The position numbers were made by a program, and so were the translations under genes. Positions 8,959 through 18,525 of a stretch of DNA of 64,000 nucleotides are shown here, piece after piece. The stretch is from an uncultured Stenotrophomonas sp. (GTDB taxonomy: Bacteria; Pseudomonadota; Gammaproteobacteria; Xanthomonadales; Xanthomonadaceae): NCBI GenBank assembly GCA_913775725.1, contig CAJYNG010000001.1, forward strand, positions 1 to 64,000, given 5' to 3'. Each line of letters starts with the position of its first letter. The stretch's first letter is position 1. The notes beneath the pieces were generated by a model, which was not told the DNA's origin, did not search any database, and saw only the letters and a list, made by a program, of their open reading frames with translations.

Positions 8959-9644
8959 CGCCGCCCCAGCAGCCAGTTGGCCATTGCATACAGGCGCAGC
9001 ACGGCGACCTGGCCGTGGGTGCCGGTAAGGGGCTCGGCAATGCTGGCCAGCTCCTGCTGGCGCGCCACCGACAAGCGGGGCGCGCGCTCGGCAAAGGCCA
9101 TCAGCGCCGCCTGTTCATCCGGGCGCAGCGGCTGCGGCGGGGCCAGTACGCTGTCGATGGTCGGTGGCGGCGGCAGGTACAGCGCAGGCGCGTGCACCAC
9201 CACGGTGCCGGCCACCAGGTCACCCAGGCGGCGGCCATGCGGGTCGAACAAACTGCTGATCAGGCCCAATGCATAGCCGAACGGCAGCATGTCCACGGTA
9301 CGCAGCAGGTTACGGGTGATCGACGCCATCCAGCCCACCGGTGCGCCATCGCGCGACAGCACGCGCAGGCCCAGTGCGCGCTTGCCGAGGGTACGGCCCC
9401 ACAGTGCCTCGCAGACGATCGGGTAGGCCCAGTAGACCAGGAACATCAGCACCAGGTAGAGGCCGGAGCCGAACTTGTCCAGCAGTGCCAGCGGGATCGA
9501 CATCAGCACCAGCACCGCGATGCGCACACCGAGATCCACCAGCCAGGCCATCGCCCGCGGCAACGGGCCGGCGGCCGGCAACTGCAGCAGCACACCCTCC
9601 GGCGTCACCACCTCGCGGTAGGTATCAAGCATCGGCGCGGCCAT
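8955..9644 (-). CDS. RDD-family membrane protein
   Basis: The 229-residue protein opens with TPEGVLLQLPAAGPLPRAMA, then AWLVDLGVRIAVLVLMSIPL, which contains the Arg and Asp of an RDD helix. It continues with two more hydrophobic stretches and a GRTLGKRALGLRVL motif typical of the family. The C-terminal ~100 residues are soluble. An alternative ATG lies at 9632 (MLDTYREV); neither start has a strong ribosome-binding site. It is the first gene of the MoxR-type operon (RDD, SpoIIM, DUF4129, DUF4350, MoxR, DUF58), so the promoter should lie in 9645-9767. Confidence 0.85.
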   Translation of the reverse strand: MAAPMLDTYREVVTPEGVLLQLPAAGPLPRAMAWLVDLGVRIAVLVLMSIPLALLDKFGSGLYLVLMFLVYWAYPIVCEALWGRTLGKRALGLRVLSRDGAPVGWMASITRNLLRTVDMLPFGYALGLISSLFDPHGRRLGDLVAGTVVVHAPALYLPPPPTIDSVLAPPQPLRPDEQAALMAFAERAPRLSVARQQELASIAEPLTGTHGQVAVLRLYAMANWLLGRR

Positions 9645-9767
9645 CAGTGCGAAGGCCTTGGTTGTGGGCGGCGGAGTCCTCTCCGGCAGGCAGCCACAGG
9701 CATGGGGGTCTCGACAGGTCCTGGTCGGGCCCAGACTTTAGCAGAGCCGCATGGCGGCGTTGGCCGT

Positions 9768-10298
9768 TCAGCCCAGGTACTCGTCCTTCAGCCGCACGTA
9801 GTGGTCGGCCGAGTAGTGCAGCGACTCGATCTCCTTGTCGCTCAGCGTGCGCGCCGGGCGGGCCGGGTTGCCGACCCACAGCTCGCCTTCGCCCACCACC
9901 TTGCCCGGGCCGACCACGGCACCGGCGCCGACGAAGCCATGGCGCTCGACCCGCGCGCCGTCGAGGATGCAGGCACCCATGCCGATCAGGCTGTAATCGC
10001 CGATGGTGCAGGCGTGGATGATGCAGCCGTGGCCGACGGTCACGCCTTCGCCGATCAGGGTCGGGTAGCCGGCCTTGTTGTAGGGGCTGTGGTGGCTGAC
10101 GTGGATGATGGTGCCGTCCTGCACGTTGGTGCGTGCGCCGATGCGCACGTAGTTGACGTCACCGCGGATGATCGTGCCCGGCCACACCGACACGTCGTCG
10201 GCCAGTTCCACGTCACCGATGAGGGTACAGGCCGGATCGATGTACACGCGCTCGCCGAGGACGGGCATCTTGTCGCGGAAGGGGCGCAGCGGGTTCAT
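9768..10298 (-). CDS. Gamma-class carbonic anhydrase-like hexapeptide protein
   Basis: The 176-residue protein is a left-handed beta-helix built from hexapeptide repeats (IGDVEL, VWPGTI, VRIGAR, NVQDGT and so on). Candidate zinc ligands are His66, His90 and His95 (the latter two in GHGCIIH), matching the YrdA/CamH type. Length fits the family. Carbonic anhydrase activity is not certain, since many YrdA-like proteins show little activity. It stands alone, downstream of smeR on the same strand, separated by a SMAG pair. Confidence 0.88.
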   Translation of the reverse strand: MNPLRPFRDKMPVLGERVYIDPACTLIGDVELADDVSVWPGTIIRGDVNYVRIGARTNVQDGTIIHVSHHSPYNKAGYPTLIGEGVTVGHGCIIHACTIGDYSLIGMGACILDGARVERHGFVGAGAVVGPGKVVGEGELWVGNPARPARTLSDKEIESLHYSADHYVRLKDEYLG

Positions 10299-10350
10299 CG
10301 ATGTCTCCGGAAATCAGGGCGTTCGCGACGATGATACCTGCGTGGTGCGT

Positions 10351-10408
10351 TGTAGAGCCGAGCCCATGCTCGGCTCCCAGCGCAGCCGAGCATGGGCTCG
10401 GCTCTACA
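10351..10408. repeat. SMAG repeat inverted pair
   Basis: GTAGAGCCGAGCCCATGCTC then GGCT at 10352-10375 faces its near-perfect reverse complement at 10384-10407, with only 8 bases between. The pair begins just past the smeR stop and could act as a transcript 3' hairpin. Confidence 0.88.
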
Positions 10409-10414
10409 GGGAGC

Positions 10415-11104
10415 TCAGGGTTCGTAGCTGTAACCCATCCCGTAGACCGAACGGATCGGCTCGCCTTCCATGCCGGCGTCGGCCAGCTTGCGGCGCAGGT
10501 TGCGCACATGGCTGTCGACGGTGCGGTCGACCACCACGCGATGATCCAGGTACAAGCGGTCGAGCAGTTCATCGCGCGCCCAGATCCTTCCTGGCGTAGC
10601 CAGCAGGGTGCGCAGCAGGCGGTACTCCACCGGCGTCAGGTCCAGGCCCTTGCCGTTCCAGGTAGCGCGCGCGGCTGGCTCGTCGATGTGCAGGCCGTCG
10701 TTGGCACGCGCCGATGGGTCCGGGCGGTAGCGGCGCAGCACTGCGACCACCCGCGCGACCACCTCGCGCGGGCTGAACGGCTTGCAGATGTAGTCGTCGG
10801 CGCCGATCTCCAGACCGAGCAGACGATCGATCTCTTCCACCCGCGCGGTGACCATGATCACCGGCACGTCACTGCCGGCGCGCAGTTCGCGGCACAGGTC
10901 CACGCCGTCGCGCTGCGGCAGCATCAGGTCCAGCAACACCAGATCGGGCCGGTAACGCGCGAAGGCGTCGATCACCTGGCCACCATCGTCCACCCATTCG
11001 CTGGTCATGCCGGCGGCGGCCAGGTAGTCACGCAGCACCGAGGCCAGGCGCGGCTCGTCCTCGACGATCAGGATCTTCGCGGACGTGACGGCGGACGTGC
11101 TCAT
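10415..11104 (-). CDS. smeR: OmpR/BaeR-type response regulator (SmeR)
   Basis: The 229-residue regulator has a receiver domain with phospho-acceptor Asp59 (LLDLMLP), acidic pocket VEDEPR, switch Thr in MVTAR and Lys in CKPFSP. A winged-helix DNA-binding domain of OmpR/PhoB type follows (LTPVEYRLLRTLLATPGRIW, then RNLRRKLADAG and RSVYGMGYSY). The ATG at 11104 overlaps the end of the sensor kinase by 4 bases. Its position next to the divergent RND pump genes fits SmeR of S. maltophilia, reported as part of the system controlling smeABC. Confidence 0.88.
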   Translation of the reverse strand: MSTSAVTSAKILIVEDEPRLASVLRDYLAAAGMTSEWVDDGGQVIDAFARYRPDLVLLDLMLPQRDGVDLCRELRAGSDVPVIMVTARVEEIDRLLGLEIGADDYICKPFSPREVVARVVAVLRRYRPDPSARANDGLHIDEPAARATWNGKGLDLTPVEYRLLRTLLATPGRIWARDELLDRLYLDHRVVVDRTVDSHVRNLRRKLADAGMEGEPIRSVYGMGYSYEP

Positions 11105-12504
11105 GCAGACTCCGGCAAGGTGATGACCACGCGCAGCCCGCCCAGCGGCGAGGGCTCGGCATGGATGTGGCCGCGGTGGGCGAGGATGATGTTGTGGCTG
11201 ATGGCCAGGCCCAGCCCGCTGCCACCGCTGGCCCGGCTGCGCGAGCTCTCCACCCGGTAGAAGCGCTCGAACAGCAGTGCACACTTGTCGGCCGGCACGC
11301 CCGGCGCGGTGTCTTCCATGATCAGCTGCACGCCGGCAGGTACCCGCGCTGCCTGCACACGTACGCGGCCGCCGGTATGGGTATAGCGCAGCGCATTCTC
11401 CAGCAGATTGGCCAGCACCTGCTGCAGGCGTCGCTCATCACCGGACACCTGTAGTGGTGTGGCTGGCAGGTCTTCTTCCAGTGCCAGCCCCGCCGTGGCG
11501 AAGCGCACGCGCATGCCATTGAGCTCGCTGCGCAGCAGCGCCACCAGGTCCAACGGTGCGAAGCGGTAGGCCAGGCCGCCGGACTGGGTCATCGACAGGT
11601 CGTGCAGGTCGTCGATCAGTTTGCCCAGCTGGCGGATCTCGCCCTGCAGGGCACCGAGGTTGGCGCGGTCCAGCGGGCGTATGCCGTCCTCGATCGCCTC
11701 CAGCTCGGCGCGCACCACCGCCAGTGGCGTGCGCAGTTCGTGCGAGATGTCGGCGATGAAGGCGCGGCGGTTGCGTTCGGTGTCGTCCAGCGCCTGCGCC
11801 ATCCGGTTGAAGTCGTTGACCAGTGCATCCAGTTCGTCATCGCTGGTGCGCTCGATGCGGGTGGCGTAGTCACCGGCGGCCAGCCGGTGGGTGGCCGCGG
11901 CCAGCTTGGCCAGGCGCTGGCGCAGCGCACGCGAGACCAGCCACGCCAGCAGCACCGTCACCAGCAGCAGCGAGATGCCGATCACCCACCACGCACGCAT
12001 CTGGGTGTTGTAGAAGTTCAGGTCGTTGGTGGCGATGACGGTCTGGAACGGCACCATGCCCAGCCAACCCACGGTGTGCCCATCCAGCTGCACCGGATGC
12101 GGCTCGTCATCGCTGGTGGCATCGGGGTTGCCGGCCACGAACCGATGCTGCGCATCGAACAGGCCCAGCCGGGAAGGAACGCCGGTCTGGTCGGACAGCG
12201 GCGGCACCGGCCCCTCGTGCCCATGGGCCAGGTCCGGGCGCAGCAGCCGTGCCCAGCGGTCGCCATTACCGTGCAGATGTTCCCAGCCACCGTGTTCGCG
12301 GTACTCGCGTTGCAGGTGTGGCATCAGCCGCTGCATGCGCAGGTCGCCCTGGTCGTTGAGGTAGTCCAGGAAGCCGGTCTGGAACGCGACGCGACTGGCA
12401 ATGCCGTTCACTGCCAGCACCAGCAGGCAGGCGGTGAAGATCGCGAGGAAGGTCTTCGCGGTCAGGCCGAATTTGAGTCGAATCTTCACCATCGCGGGGG
12501 CCAT
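11101..12504 (-). CDS. smeS: Sensor histidine kinase (SmeS, BaeS-like)
   Basis: The 467-residue kinase has a membrane helix near residues 15-40, a periplasmic loop (~45-165), a second helix (~172-195) and a HAMP domain. The dimerisation box carries His255 (FIADISHELRTPLAVVR). A catalytic domain follows with N-box NLLENALRYT and G-box GGSGLGLAI. The second ATP-lid motif reads EDTAPGVP instead of the usual DNGxG form, a mild divergence. The start could also be ATG 12492; no clear ribosome-binding site separates the two. It is transcribed away from smeABC, leaving about 117 bases for both promoters. Confidence 0.86.
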   Translation of the reverse strand: MAPAMVKIRLKFGLTAKTFLAIFTACLLVLAVNGIASRVAFQTGFLDYLNDQGDLRMQRLMPHLQREYREHGGWEHLHGNGDRWARLLRPDLAHGHEGPVPPLSDQTGVPSRLGLFDAQHRFVAGNPDATSDDEPHPVQLDGHTVGWLGMVPFQTVIATNDLNFYNTQMRAWWVIGISLLLVTVLLAWLVSRALRQRLAKLAAATHRLAAGDYATRIERTSDDELDALVNDFNRMAQALDDTERNRRAFIADISHELRTPLAVVRAELEAIEDGIRPLDRANLGALQGEIRQLGKLIDDLHDLSMTQSGGLAYRFAPLDLVALLRSELNGMRVRFATAGLALEEDLPATPLQVSGDERRLQQVLANLLENALRYTHTGGRVRVQAARVPAGVQLIMEDTAPGVPADKCALLFERFYRVESSRSRASGGSGLGLAISHNIILAHRGHIHAEPSPLGGLRVVITLPESA

Positions 12505-12621
12505 TAGCGGCGCATGCGGCGCCGAAAGCAAGCGTCAGCTGAGTCGGTCGCACATTCTCCATATTCTCTGCACAGTTCCACGGCAGCGTGCACGGGTCAA
12601 CGCAAGGCCCCCACGCCCCCC

Positions 12622-13818
12622 ATGCCACTCCCGCGCCCGCTGTCCCTTTCCCCCCGTCCGCTGTTGCTGCCCCTGCTGCTGGCCCTGACGGCCTGCTCGG
12701 CGGGCAGGACCGACGTCCCGGCCACGCCCGAAGTGGGCATCATCACCGCCAGCGCACAGCCGCTGGCACTGCAGCAGACCCTGCCTGGTCGGGCGGTGCC
12801 GTTCGAGGTGTCCGAGGTGCGGCCGCAGATCGGTGGGCTGATCCGCCAGCGGCTGTTTACTGAAGGCCAGCAGGTCAAAGCCGGCCAGCTGCTGTACCAG
12901 GTCGATCCGGCGCCGTACCAGGCCGCCTTCGATACCGCGCGCGGCCAGCTGGCGCAGGCCGAGGCCACCGTGCTGTCGGCGCAGCCGAAGGCCGAGCGCA
13001 CCCGCACGCTGCTGGGCATGGACGCGGCCAGCAAGCAGGACGCCGACGACGCCACCTCGGCGCTGAAGCAGGCGCAGGCCAATGTGATCGCTGCGCGCGC
13101 TGCATTGCAGGCCGCGCGCATCAACCTCGACTACACCCGGGTGACCGCTCCGATCGAGGGCCGCATCGGTACCTCCAGCGTCACCGCCGGTGCGCTGGTC
13201 GCCGCCGGCCAGGATGCGGCGCTGACCACCATCCAGCGGTTGGACCCGGTGTATCTGGACGTCACCCAGTCCAGCACGCAGATGCTGGCGCTGCGCAAGC
13301 AGCTTGATGCGGGTCTGGTGAAGGCCATCGATGGCAAGGCGCAGGTGAAGGTACTGCTGGAGGACGGCAGCACCTACGCGCATGAAGGCACCCTGGAATT
13401 CGTTGGCAGCGCGGTCGATCCGGGCACCGGCAACGTAGTGCTGCGCGCGGTCATTCCGAACCCGGACGGACTGCTGCTGCCGGGCATGTACCTGAAGGCA
13501 GTGCTGCCGATGGCCACTGACGCGCGCGCTCTGCTGGTGCCGCAGAAGGCGGTGCTGCGCAACGAGCGTGGCGAGCCGCTGCTGCGCCTGCTCGATGCCA
13601 AGGACCATGTGGTGGAACGCCGGGTCAGCACCGGCCAGGTGGTGGGCAACCAGTGGCAGATCACGCAGGGCCTGAAGGCCGGCGAGCGGGTGATCGTCAG
13701 CAATGGCAGTGCGGTGGCGCTCGGCCAGCAGGTGAAGGCGGTGGCGGCCACGACCGCGCAGCTGGCCGCAATGCCGGCGATCGACCCGAACGGCAACACC
13801 GACGAAACGTCGCACTGA
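12622..13818 (+). CDS. smeA: RND efflux periplasmic adaptor lipoprotein (SmeA)
   Basis: The 398-residue membrane fusion protein starts with a hydrophobic leader and lipobox (LLLALTAC). The lipoyl/biotinyl-like half motifs are visible as VRPQIGGLIRQRLF and DYTRVTAPIEGRIG, flanking an alpha-helical hairpin rich in Ala and Gln. Beta-barrel and membrane-proximal parts follow (LEFVGSAVDPGTGNVVLRA, LLLPGMYLKAVLP). It links the inner-membrane pump to the outer-membrane channel encoded downstream. The longer in-frame start at 12514 would read into the smeS promoter side and is rejected. Confidence 0.9.
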   Translation: MPLPRPLSLSPRPLLLPLLLALTACSAGRTDVPATPEVGIITASAQPLALQQTLPGRAVPFEVSEVRPQIGGLIRQRLFTEGQQVKAGQLLYQVDPAPYQAAFDTARGQLAQAEATVLSAQPKAERTRTLLGMDAASKQDADDATSALKQAQANVIAARAALQAARINLDYTRVTAPIEGRIGTSSVTAGALVAAGQDAALTTIQRLDPVYLDVTQSSTQMLALRKQLDAGLVKAIDGKAQVKVLLEDGSTYAHEGTLEFVGSAVDPGTGNVVLRAVIPNPDGLLLPGMYLKAVLPMATDARALLVPQKAVLRNERGEPLLRLLDAKDHVVERRVSTGQVVGNQWQITQGLKAGERVIVSNGSAVALGQQVKAVAATTAQLAAMPAIDPNGNTDETSH

Positions 13819-13830
13819 GGCCTGTCGCGC

Positions 13831-16800
13831 ATGGTTCGTTTCTTCATCGACCGGCCGATTTTTGCCTGGGTGATCGCCATCGCGGTCAGCCTGCTCGGCC
13901 TGCTCGCGATCCTGATCCTGCCGGTGGACCGCTACCCGCAGATCGCCCCGCCCACCATCACCATCCGCGCCACCTACACCGGCGCCTCGTCGCAGACCGT
14001 GGAAAACGCGGTCACCCAGGTCATCGAGCAGTCCCAGCAGAGCCTGGACCACCTGATGTACATGACCTCCACCAGCGCTTCCGATGGCTCGGCGCAGGTC
14101 AACCTGGTGTTCGCCACCGGCACCAACCCGGATACCGCGCAGGTGCAGGTGCAGAACCAGCTGCAGGCGGCCATGGCGACGCTGCCGCAGGCGGTGCAGC
14201 AGAACGGCCTGTCCATCACCAAGTCCAGTGGTTCGATCTTCGAGGTGCTGTCGTTCACCAGCGAAGACGGCAGCATGGACAACTTCGATGTCGCCAACTT
14301 CATGGAAGCGCGCATCGACGACCAGATCAGCCGTGTCAGTGGCGTCGGCAACATCCAGCCGATCGGCCAGGAATACGCCATGCGTATCTGGCTGGACCCG
14401 GAAAAGATGCGCCAGTACGCACTGATGCCGTCGGACATCGAGACCGCACTGCAGGCGCAGAACACCGATGTGTCGGCGGGTGAACTCGGTGGCCAGCCGG
14501 CGCTGAAGGGCCAGCAGCTGGATGCAACCGTGACCGCGCGCAGCCGCCTGCACACGCCCGATCAGTTCGCGCAGGTGGTGCTCAAGGCCGATGCCAACGG
14601 CAGCGTGGTGCACCTGGGTGACGTGGCGACGATCGGCCTGGGGCCGGAGAGCTACGACAGCATCAGCACCTTCAACGGCAAGCCGTCGGCCTCGCTGGGT
14701 ATTGAACTCAATGCCGGTGCGAACGCGATCGCCGTCTCCAAGGCCATCGATGCACGGCTGCAGCAGCTGCAGAAGTACTGGCCACATGGCTACACCGCCC
14801 ACGTGGCATTCACCACCACGCCGTTCGTGACCATCTCACTGAAGGAAGTGGTGATCACCCTGATCGAGGCGATCGCGCTGGTCGTGCTGGTGATGTACCT
14901 GTTCCTGCAGAACTGGCGGGCCACGCTGATCCCGACCATCGCGGTGCCGGTGGTGCTGCTGGGCACGTTCGGCGTGCTGGCCGCGTTCGGGTATTCGATC
15001 AACACCCTGACCATGTTCGCGCTGGTGCTGGCCATCGGCCTGCTGGTGGACGATGCCATCGTGGTGGTGGAGAACGTGGAGCGGGTGATGACCTTCGAAG
15101 GGCTGGCACCGAAGCCGGCCACGCTGAAGGCGATGGGCCAGATCACCGGCGCGCTGGTCGGCATCGTGCTGGTGTTGACCGCGGTGTTCCTGCCGATGGC
15201 GTTCTTCAGCGGTGTCACCGGCGTGATCTATCGCCAGTTCTCGGTGACGATTGCCGCGGCGATGATCCTGTCGGTGCTGGTGGCGATGACCATCACCCCG
15301 GCGCTGTGCGGCAGCATCCTGCATCAGATTCCCAAGGGCGGCCATCCGCATGGCGACCACGGTGGCGAGCCGAGCCTGCTGGGCAAGTTCTTCATCTGGT
15401 TCAACCACCGCTTCGAGCGCACTTCCAACGGCCTGCGTCACCGCGTGGATGGCTTCCTTGGCCGGCGTACGTTGGGGGTGCTGTTCTACCTGGTGCTGAG
15501 CGTGGCCACCGGCCTGCTGCTGTGGCACCTGCCGGGTGCATTCCTGCCCGATGAGGACCAGGGCATGCTCAACGCGCTGGTGAAGCTGCCAGCCGGCTCC
15601 ACCCTGGAGCAGACCCGTGCAGTGATGGATCGCCTCAGTGCCGCCGCAGTGAAGGACGACAGCGTGCTGTCGATCCAGGCCACGGCCGGTTTCAGTGTCA
15701 CCGGCAGCGGCCAGAACGTCGGCCAGGCCTTCATCCGGCTCAAGGACTGGGATGACCGCAAGGACGATGCCGATACCATCGCCGCGCGGCTGACCGCGGC
15801 CATGGCGAGCGTGCCCGATGCGCAGGTATTCATCACCTCGCCGCCGGCCATCCTCGGCCTGGGTGATGCGGGTGGCTTCACCCTGGAACTGCAGGACGAA
15901 GGCGGTGCCGGCCATGCCGCCGCCGTGGCCGCGCGCAATACCCTGCTGAAGGAAGCGGCCAAGGATCCGAAGCTGGTCAACGTGCGTTACGCCAGCCTGG
16001 AAGACGCGCCGGTGTACGCAGTGAAGGTGGACGACGCCAAGGCGCAGGCCATGGGTGTGAATCCGCAGGACATCAATGACACCTTGAACGCGGCGCTGGG
16101 CGGCGACTTCGTCAACAACTTCATCTACAAGGGCCGCATCAAGAAGGTGTTCATCCAGGGCACGGCCGAAGCGCGCATGCAGCCGCAGGACATCGAGCGC
16201 TGGAGCGTGCGCAACCAGGCCGGGCAGATGGTGCCGCTGTCGTCGCTGGTCAGTACCCACTGGACCAGCGCGCCGGCCGCATTGCAGCGCTACAACGGCA
16301 TCTCGGCGATGGAGATCACCGGCCAGCCGGCGCCCGGCGTCAGCTCGGGCGAAGCGATGGCCGAGATCGCGCGCCTGGCCGACACACTGCCGGAAGGTTT
16401 CAGCCATGCCTGGTCGGACATGGCCTACCAGGAACAGCTGTCGGGCAACCAGGCGCCGATGCTGTATGCCATCTCGCTGCTGTTCGTGTTCCTGTGCCTG
16501 GCCGCGCTGTACGAAAGCTGGGCGGTACCGTTCGCGGTGATGCTGGCGGTGCCGGTGGGCGTGTTCGGTGCCGTGCTGATGATGAACCTGCGTGGCCTCA
16601 ACAACGATGTGTACTTCCAGGTCGGACTGCTGACCACGATTGGTCTGGCGGCGAAGAACGGCATCCTGATCGTCGAGTTCGCCCGCATCCTCGAACAGCA
16701 GGGCAAGAGCACCCGCGAAGCGATCCTGCAGGCGGTCTATCTGCGGCTGCGGCCGATCGTGATGACTTCGCTGGCGTTCCTGATGGGCGTGTTGCCGTTG

Positions 16801-16980
16801 GTGTTCGCCACCGGCGCCGGTTCGGCCGCGCGCCGTTCGCTGGGTACCGGCGTGGCCGGCGGTACGGTCGCCTCGATGGTGCTGGGCATGTTCTTCGTGC
16901 CGTTGTTCTACCTGCTGGTGCGCCGCATGTTCCCGGGCCGCGCGCCGGCCGAAGCCACCGCCCCGGAGGCAAGCCCATGA
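13831..16980 (+). CDS. smeB: RND multidrug efflux transporter, HAE1 family (SmeB)
   Basis: The 1049-residue proton-driven pump begins MVRFFIDRPIFAWVIAI, the classic HAE1 N-terminus, and has the expected 12-helix layout with two large periplasmic loops. Proton-relay residues are in place: Asp407 and Asp408 in LLVDDAIVVVENVER and Lys942 in GLAAKNGILIVEFA. Length matches AcrB-type pumps. It lies 12 bases after smeA and overlaps smeC by 4 bases. In S. maltophilia SmeB is the pump of the SmeABC system; published work attributes antibiotic resistance in mutants mostly to SmeC. Confidence 0.93.
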   Translation: MVRFFIDRPIFAWVIAIAVSLLGLLAILILPVDRYPQIAPPTITIRATYTGASSQTVENAVTQVIEQSQQSLDHLMYMTSTSASDGSAQVNLVFATGTNPDTAQVQVQNQLQAAMATLPQAVQQNGLSITKSSGSIFEVLSFTSEDGSMDNFDVANFMEARIDDQISRVSGVGNIQPIGQEYAMRIWLDPEKMRQYALMPSDIETALQAQNTDVSAGELGGQPALKGQQLDATVTARSRLHTPDQFAQVVLKADANGSVVHLGDVATIGLGPESYDSISTFNGKPSASLGIELNAGANAIAVSKAIDARLQQLQKYWPHGYTAHVAFTTTPFVTISLKEVVITLIEAIALVVLVMYLFLQNWRATLIPTIAVPVVLLGTFGVLAAFGYSINTLTMFALVLAIGLLVDDAIVVVENVERVMTFEGLAPKPATLKAMGQITGALVGIVLVLTAVFLPMAFFSGVTGVIYRQFSVTIAAAMILSVLVAMTITPALCGSILHQIPKGGHPHGDHGGEPSLLGKFFIWFNHRFERTSNGLRHRVDGFLGRRTLGVLFYLVLSVATGLLLWHLPGAFLPDEDQGMLNALVKLPAGSTLEQTRAVMDRLSAAAVKDDSVLSIQATAGFSVTGSGQNVGQAFIRLKDWDDRKDDADTIAARLTAAMASVPDAQVFITSPPAILGLGDAGGFTLELQDEGGAGHAAAVAARNTLLKEAAKDPKLVNVRYASLEDAPVYAVKVDDAKAQAMGVNPQDINDTLNAALGGDFVNNFIYKGRIKKVFIQGTAEARMQPQDIERWSVRNQAGQMVPLSSLVSTHWTSAPAALQRYNGISAMEITGQPAPGVSSGEAMAEIARLADTLPEGFSHAWSDMAYQEQLSGNQAPMLYAISLLFVFLCLAALYESWAVPFAVMLAVPVGVFGAVLMMNLRGLNNDVYFQVGLLTTIGLAAKNGILIVEFARILEQQGKSTREAILQAVYLRLRPIVMTSLAFLMGVLPLVFATGAGSAARRSLGTGVAGGTVASMVLGMFFVPLFYLLVRRMFPGRAPAEATAPEASP

Positions 16981-18392
16981 AGCCGATGCTGCTGCGCGCC
17001 CTGGCGGCCGCAACGATGACCACCGCGCTGGGTGGCTGCGTGAGCCTGGCGCCTCACTACCAGCGCCCCGAGGCGCCGGTGCCGGCACAGTTCAGCAATG
17101 CCGCCACCGGCGAGGCCGAGCCGGCATTGGCGATGCCGGCCTGGCGCGAAGTGTTCCTGGAGCCGCGCCTGCAGCAGGCCATCGCGCTGGCACTGCAGAA
17201 CAACCGCGACCTGCGCGTGGCGGTGCTGCAGGTGGAGAAGGAACGCGCGCAGTACCGCATCCAGCGTGCGGCGCTGCTGCCATCGGTGGATGCCAGTGGC
17301 AGCGTCACCCGCTCGCGGGTGAGCGATGCCAACAGCGAGACCGGTGCCACCCAGGTGACTGAATCCGATGCGGTGCAGGTGGGTATCAGCAGCTGGGAAC
17401 TGGACCTGTTCGGGCGCATCCGCAGCCTGAAGAACGAGGCCCTGCAGAACTGGCTGGCCAGCGCCGAGAACCAGCGCGCCGCGCGCACCAGCCTGGTGGC
17501 AGAAGTGGCCACGGCCTGGCTGGCGCTGGCGGCCGACGAGCAGTCGCTGGCGTTCACCCGGCAGACCCTGGACAGCCAGCAGCAGACCCTGCAGCGCACC
17601 GAGGCCCGCCATGCACAGGGCCTGGCCTCGGGCCTGGACCTGTCGCAGGTGCAGACCAGCGTGGACGCCGCGCGCGGTGCGCTGGCCAAGCTGCAGACCC
17701 AGCAGGCGCAGGATCGCGATGCGCTGCAGTTGCTGGTGGGCGCACCGCTGGAAGCGGCACTGCTGCCCAGCGCGCGGGCATTGGACGGCACCGTGGTGCT
17801 GGCACCGCTGCCTTCCAACCTGCCCTCGAGCGTGCTGCTGCAGCGTCCAGACGTGCTGTCCGCCGAACACGCGCTGCAGGCGGCCAACGCCGATATCGGC
17901 GCCGCGCGCGCCGCGTTCTTCCCGACGCTGACGCTGACCGCCAACTACGGCCACAGTTCCACCGCGTTGTCGACGCTGTTCTCGGCCGGCACCCGCGGTT
18001 GGTCGTTCGCACCCAGCATCACCGCGCCGATCTTCCATGCCGGCGCGCTGAAGGCCTCGTTGGATGCCTCGAAGATCGGCAGGGACATCGGCATCGCGCA
18101 GTACGAAAAGGCGATCCAGCAGGCCTTCAGCGAAGTGGCCGATGCCCTCGCTGCGCGCGATCACCTGGCCGTACAGATGGACGCGCAGCGTGCGCTGGTC
18201 GCTGCCAGCCAGCGCAGCTACACGCTGGCCGATGCGCGTTACCGCACCGGGCTGGACGGCTATCTGCAGGCGCTGGATGCACAGCGCAGCCTGTATGCCG
18301 CGCAGCAGGACCTGATTGCCCTGCAGCAGCAGGAGGCGGGCAATCGGGTGACGTTGTTCAAGGTGCTGGGCGGTGGCGCCGACGCACGGTAA
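16977..18392 (+). CDS. smeC: Outer-membrane efflux lipoprotein, TolC/OprM type (SmeC)
   Basis: The 471-residue protein has a lipobox ending in GGC at about residue 21, followed by SLAPHYQRPEAPVPAQF, which is typical of NodT/OprM-type channel proteins. Two repeated outer-membrane-efflux domains follow, with ISSWELDLFGRIRSLK and the second-half counterpart LQRPDVLSAEHALQAANADI. Start ATGA overlaps the smeB stop. It supplies the outer-membrane tunnel of SmeABC and may also serve other pumps. Confidence 0.92.
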   Translation: MKPMLLRALAAATMTTALGGCVSLAPHYQRPEAPVPAQFSNAATGEAEPALAMPAWREVFLEPRLQQAIALALQNNRDLRVAVLQVEKERAQYRIQRAALLPSVDASGSVTRSRVSDANSETGATQVTESDAVQVGISSWELDLFGRIRSLKNEALQNWLASAENQRAARTSLVAEVATAWLALAADEQSLAFTRQTLDSQQQTLQRTEARHAQGLASGLDLSQVQTSVDAARGALAKLQTQQAQDRDALQLLVGAPLEAALLPSARALDGTVVLAPLPSNLPSSVLLQRPDVLSAEHALQAANADIGAARAAFFPTLTLTANYGHSSTALSTLFSAGTRGWSFAPSITAPIFHAGALKASLDASKIGRDIGIAQYEKAIQQAFSEVADALAARDHLAVQMDAQRALVAASQRSYTLADARYRTGLDGYLQALDAQRSLYAAQQDLIALQQQEAGNRVTLFKVLGGGADAR

Positions 18393-18424
18393 CGCGCCCG
18401 CCAATGTGGGTGTGTCTTCCGCTC

Positions 18425-18507
18425 CGGTGGGTGCCGACCTTGGTCGGCACGGAAGCATGGAGTGTCGGGATCTGATGATTCGTGCCGACCAAGGTCGGCA
18501 CCCACCA
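18425..18507. repeat. SMAG repeat inverted pair
   Basis: GGTGGGTGCCGACCTTGGTC plus GGCAC (18426-18450) faces GTGCCGACCAAGGTCGGCAC plus CCACC (18482-18506). The pair sits between the convergent ends of smeC and mnmG, where it may act as a bidirectional 3' hairpin. Confidence 0.88.
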
Positions 18508-18525
18508 GAAGCAGGTGCGACCGGC

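Noticed and set aside
14836-17088. Long minus-strand frame (750 codons) opposite smeB
   Set aside because: It is a shadow of the RND pump; composition is dominated by His, Gln and Arg with no domains.
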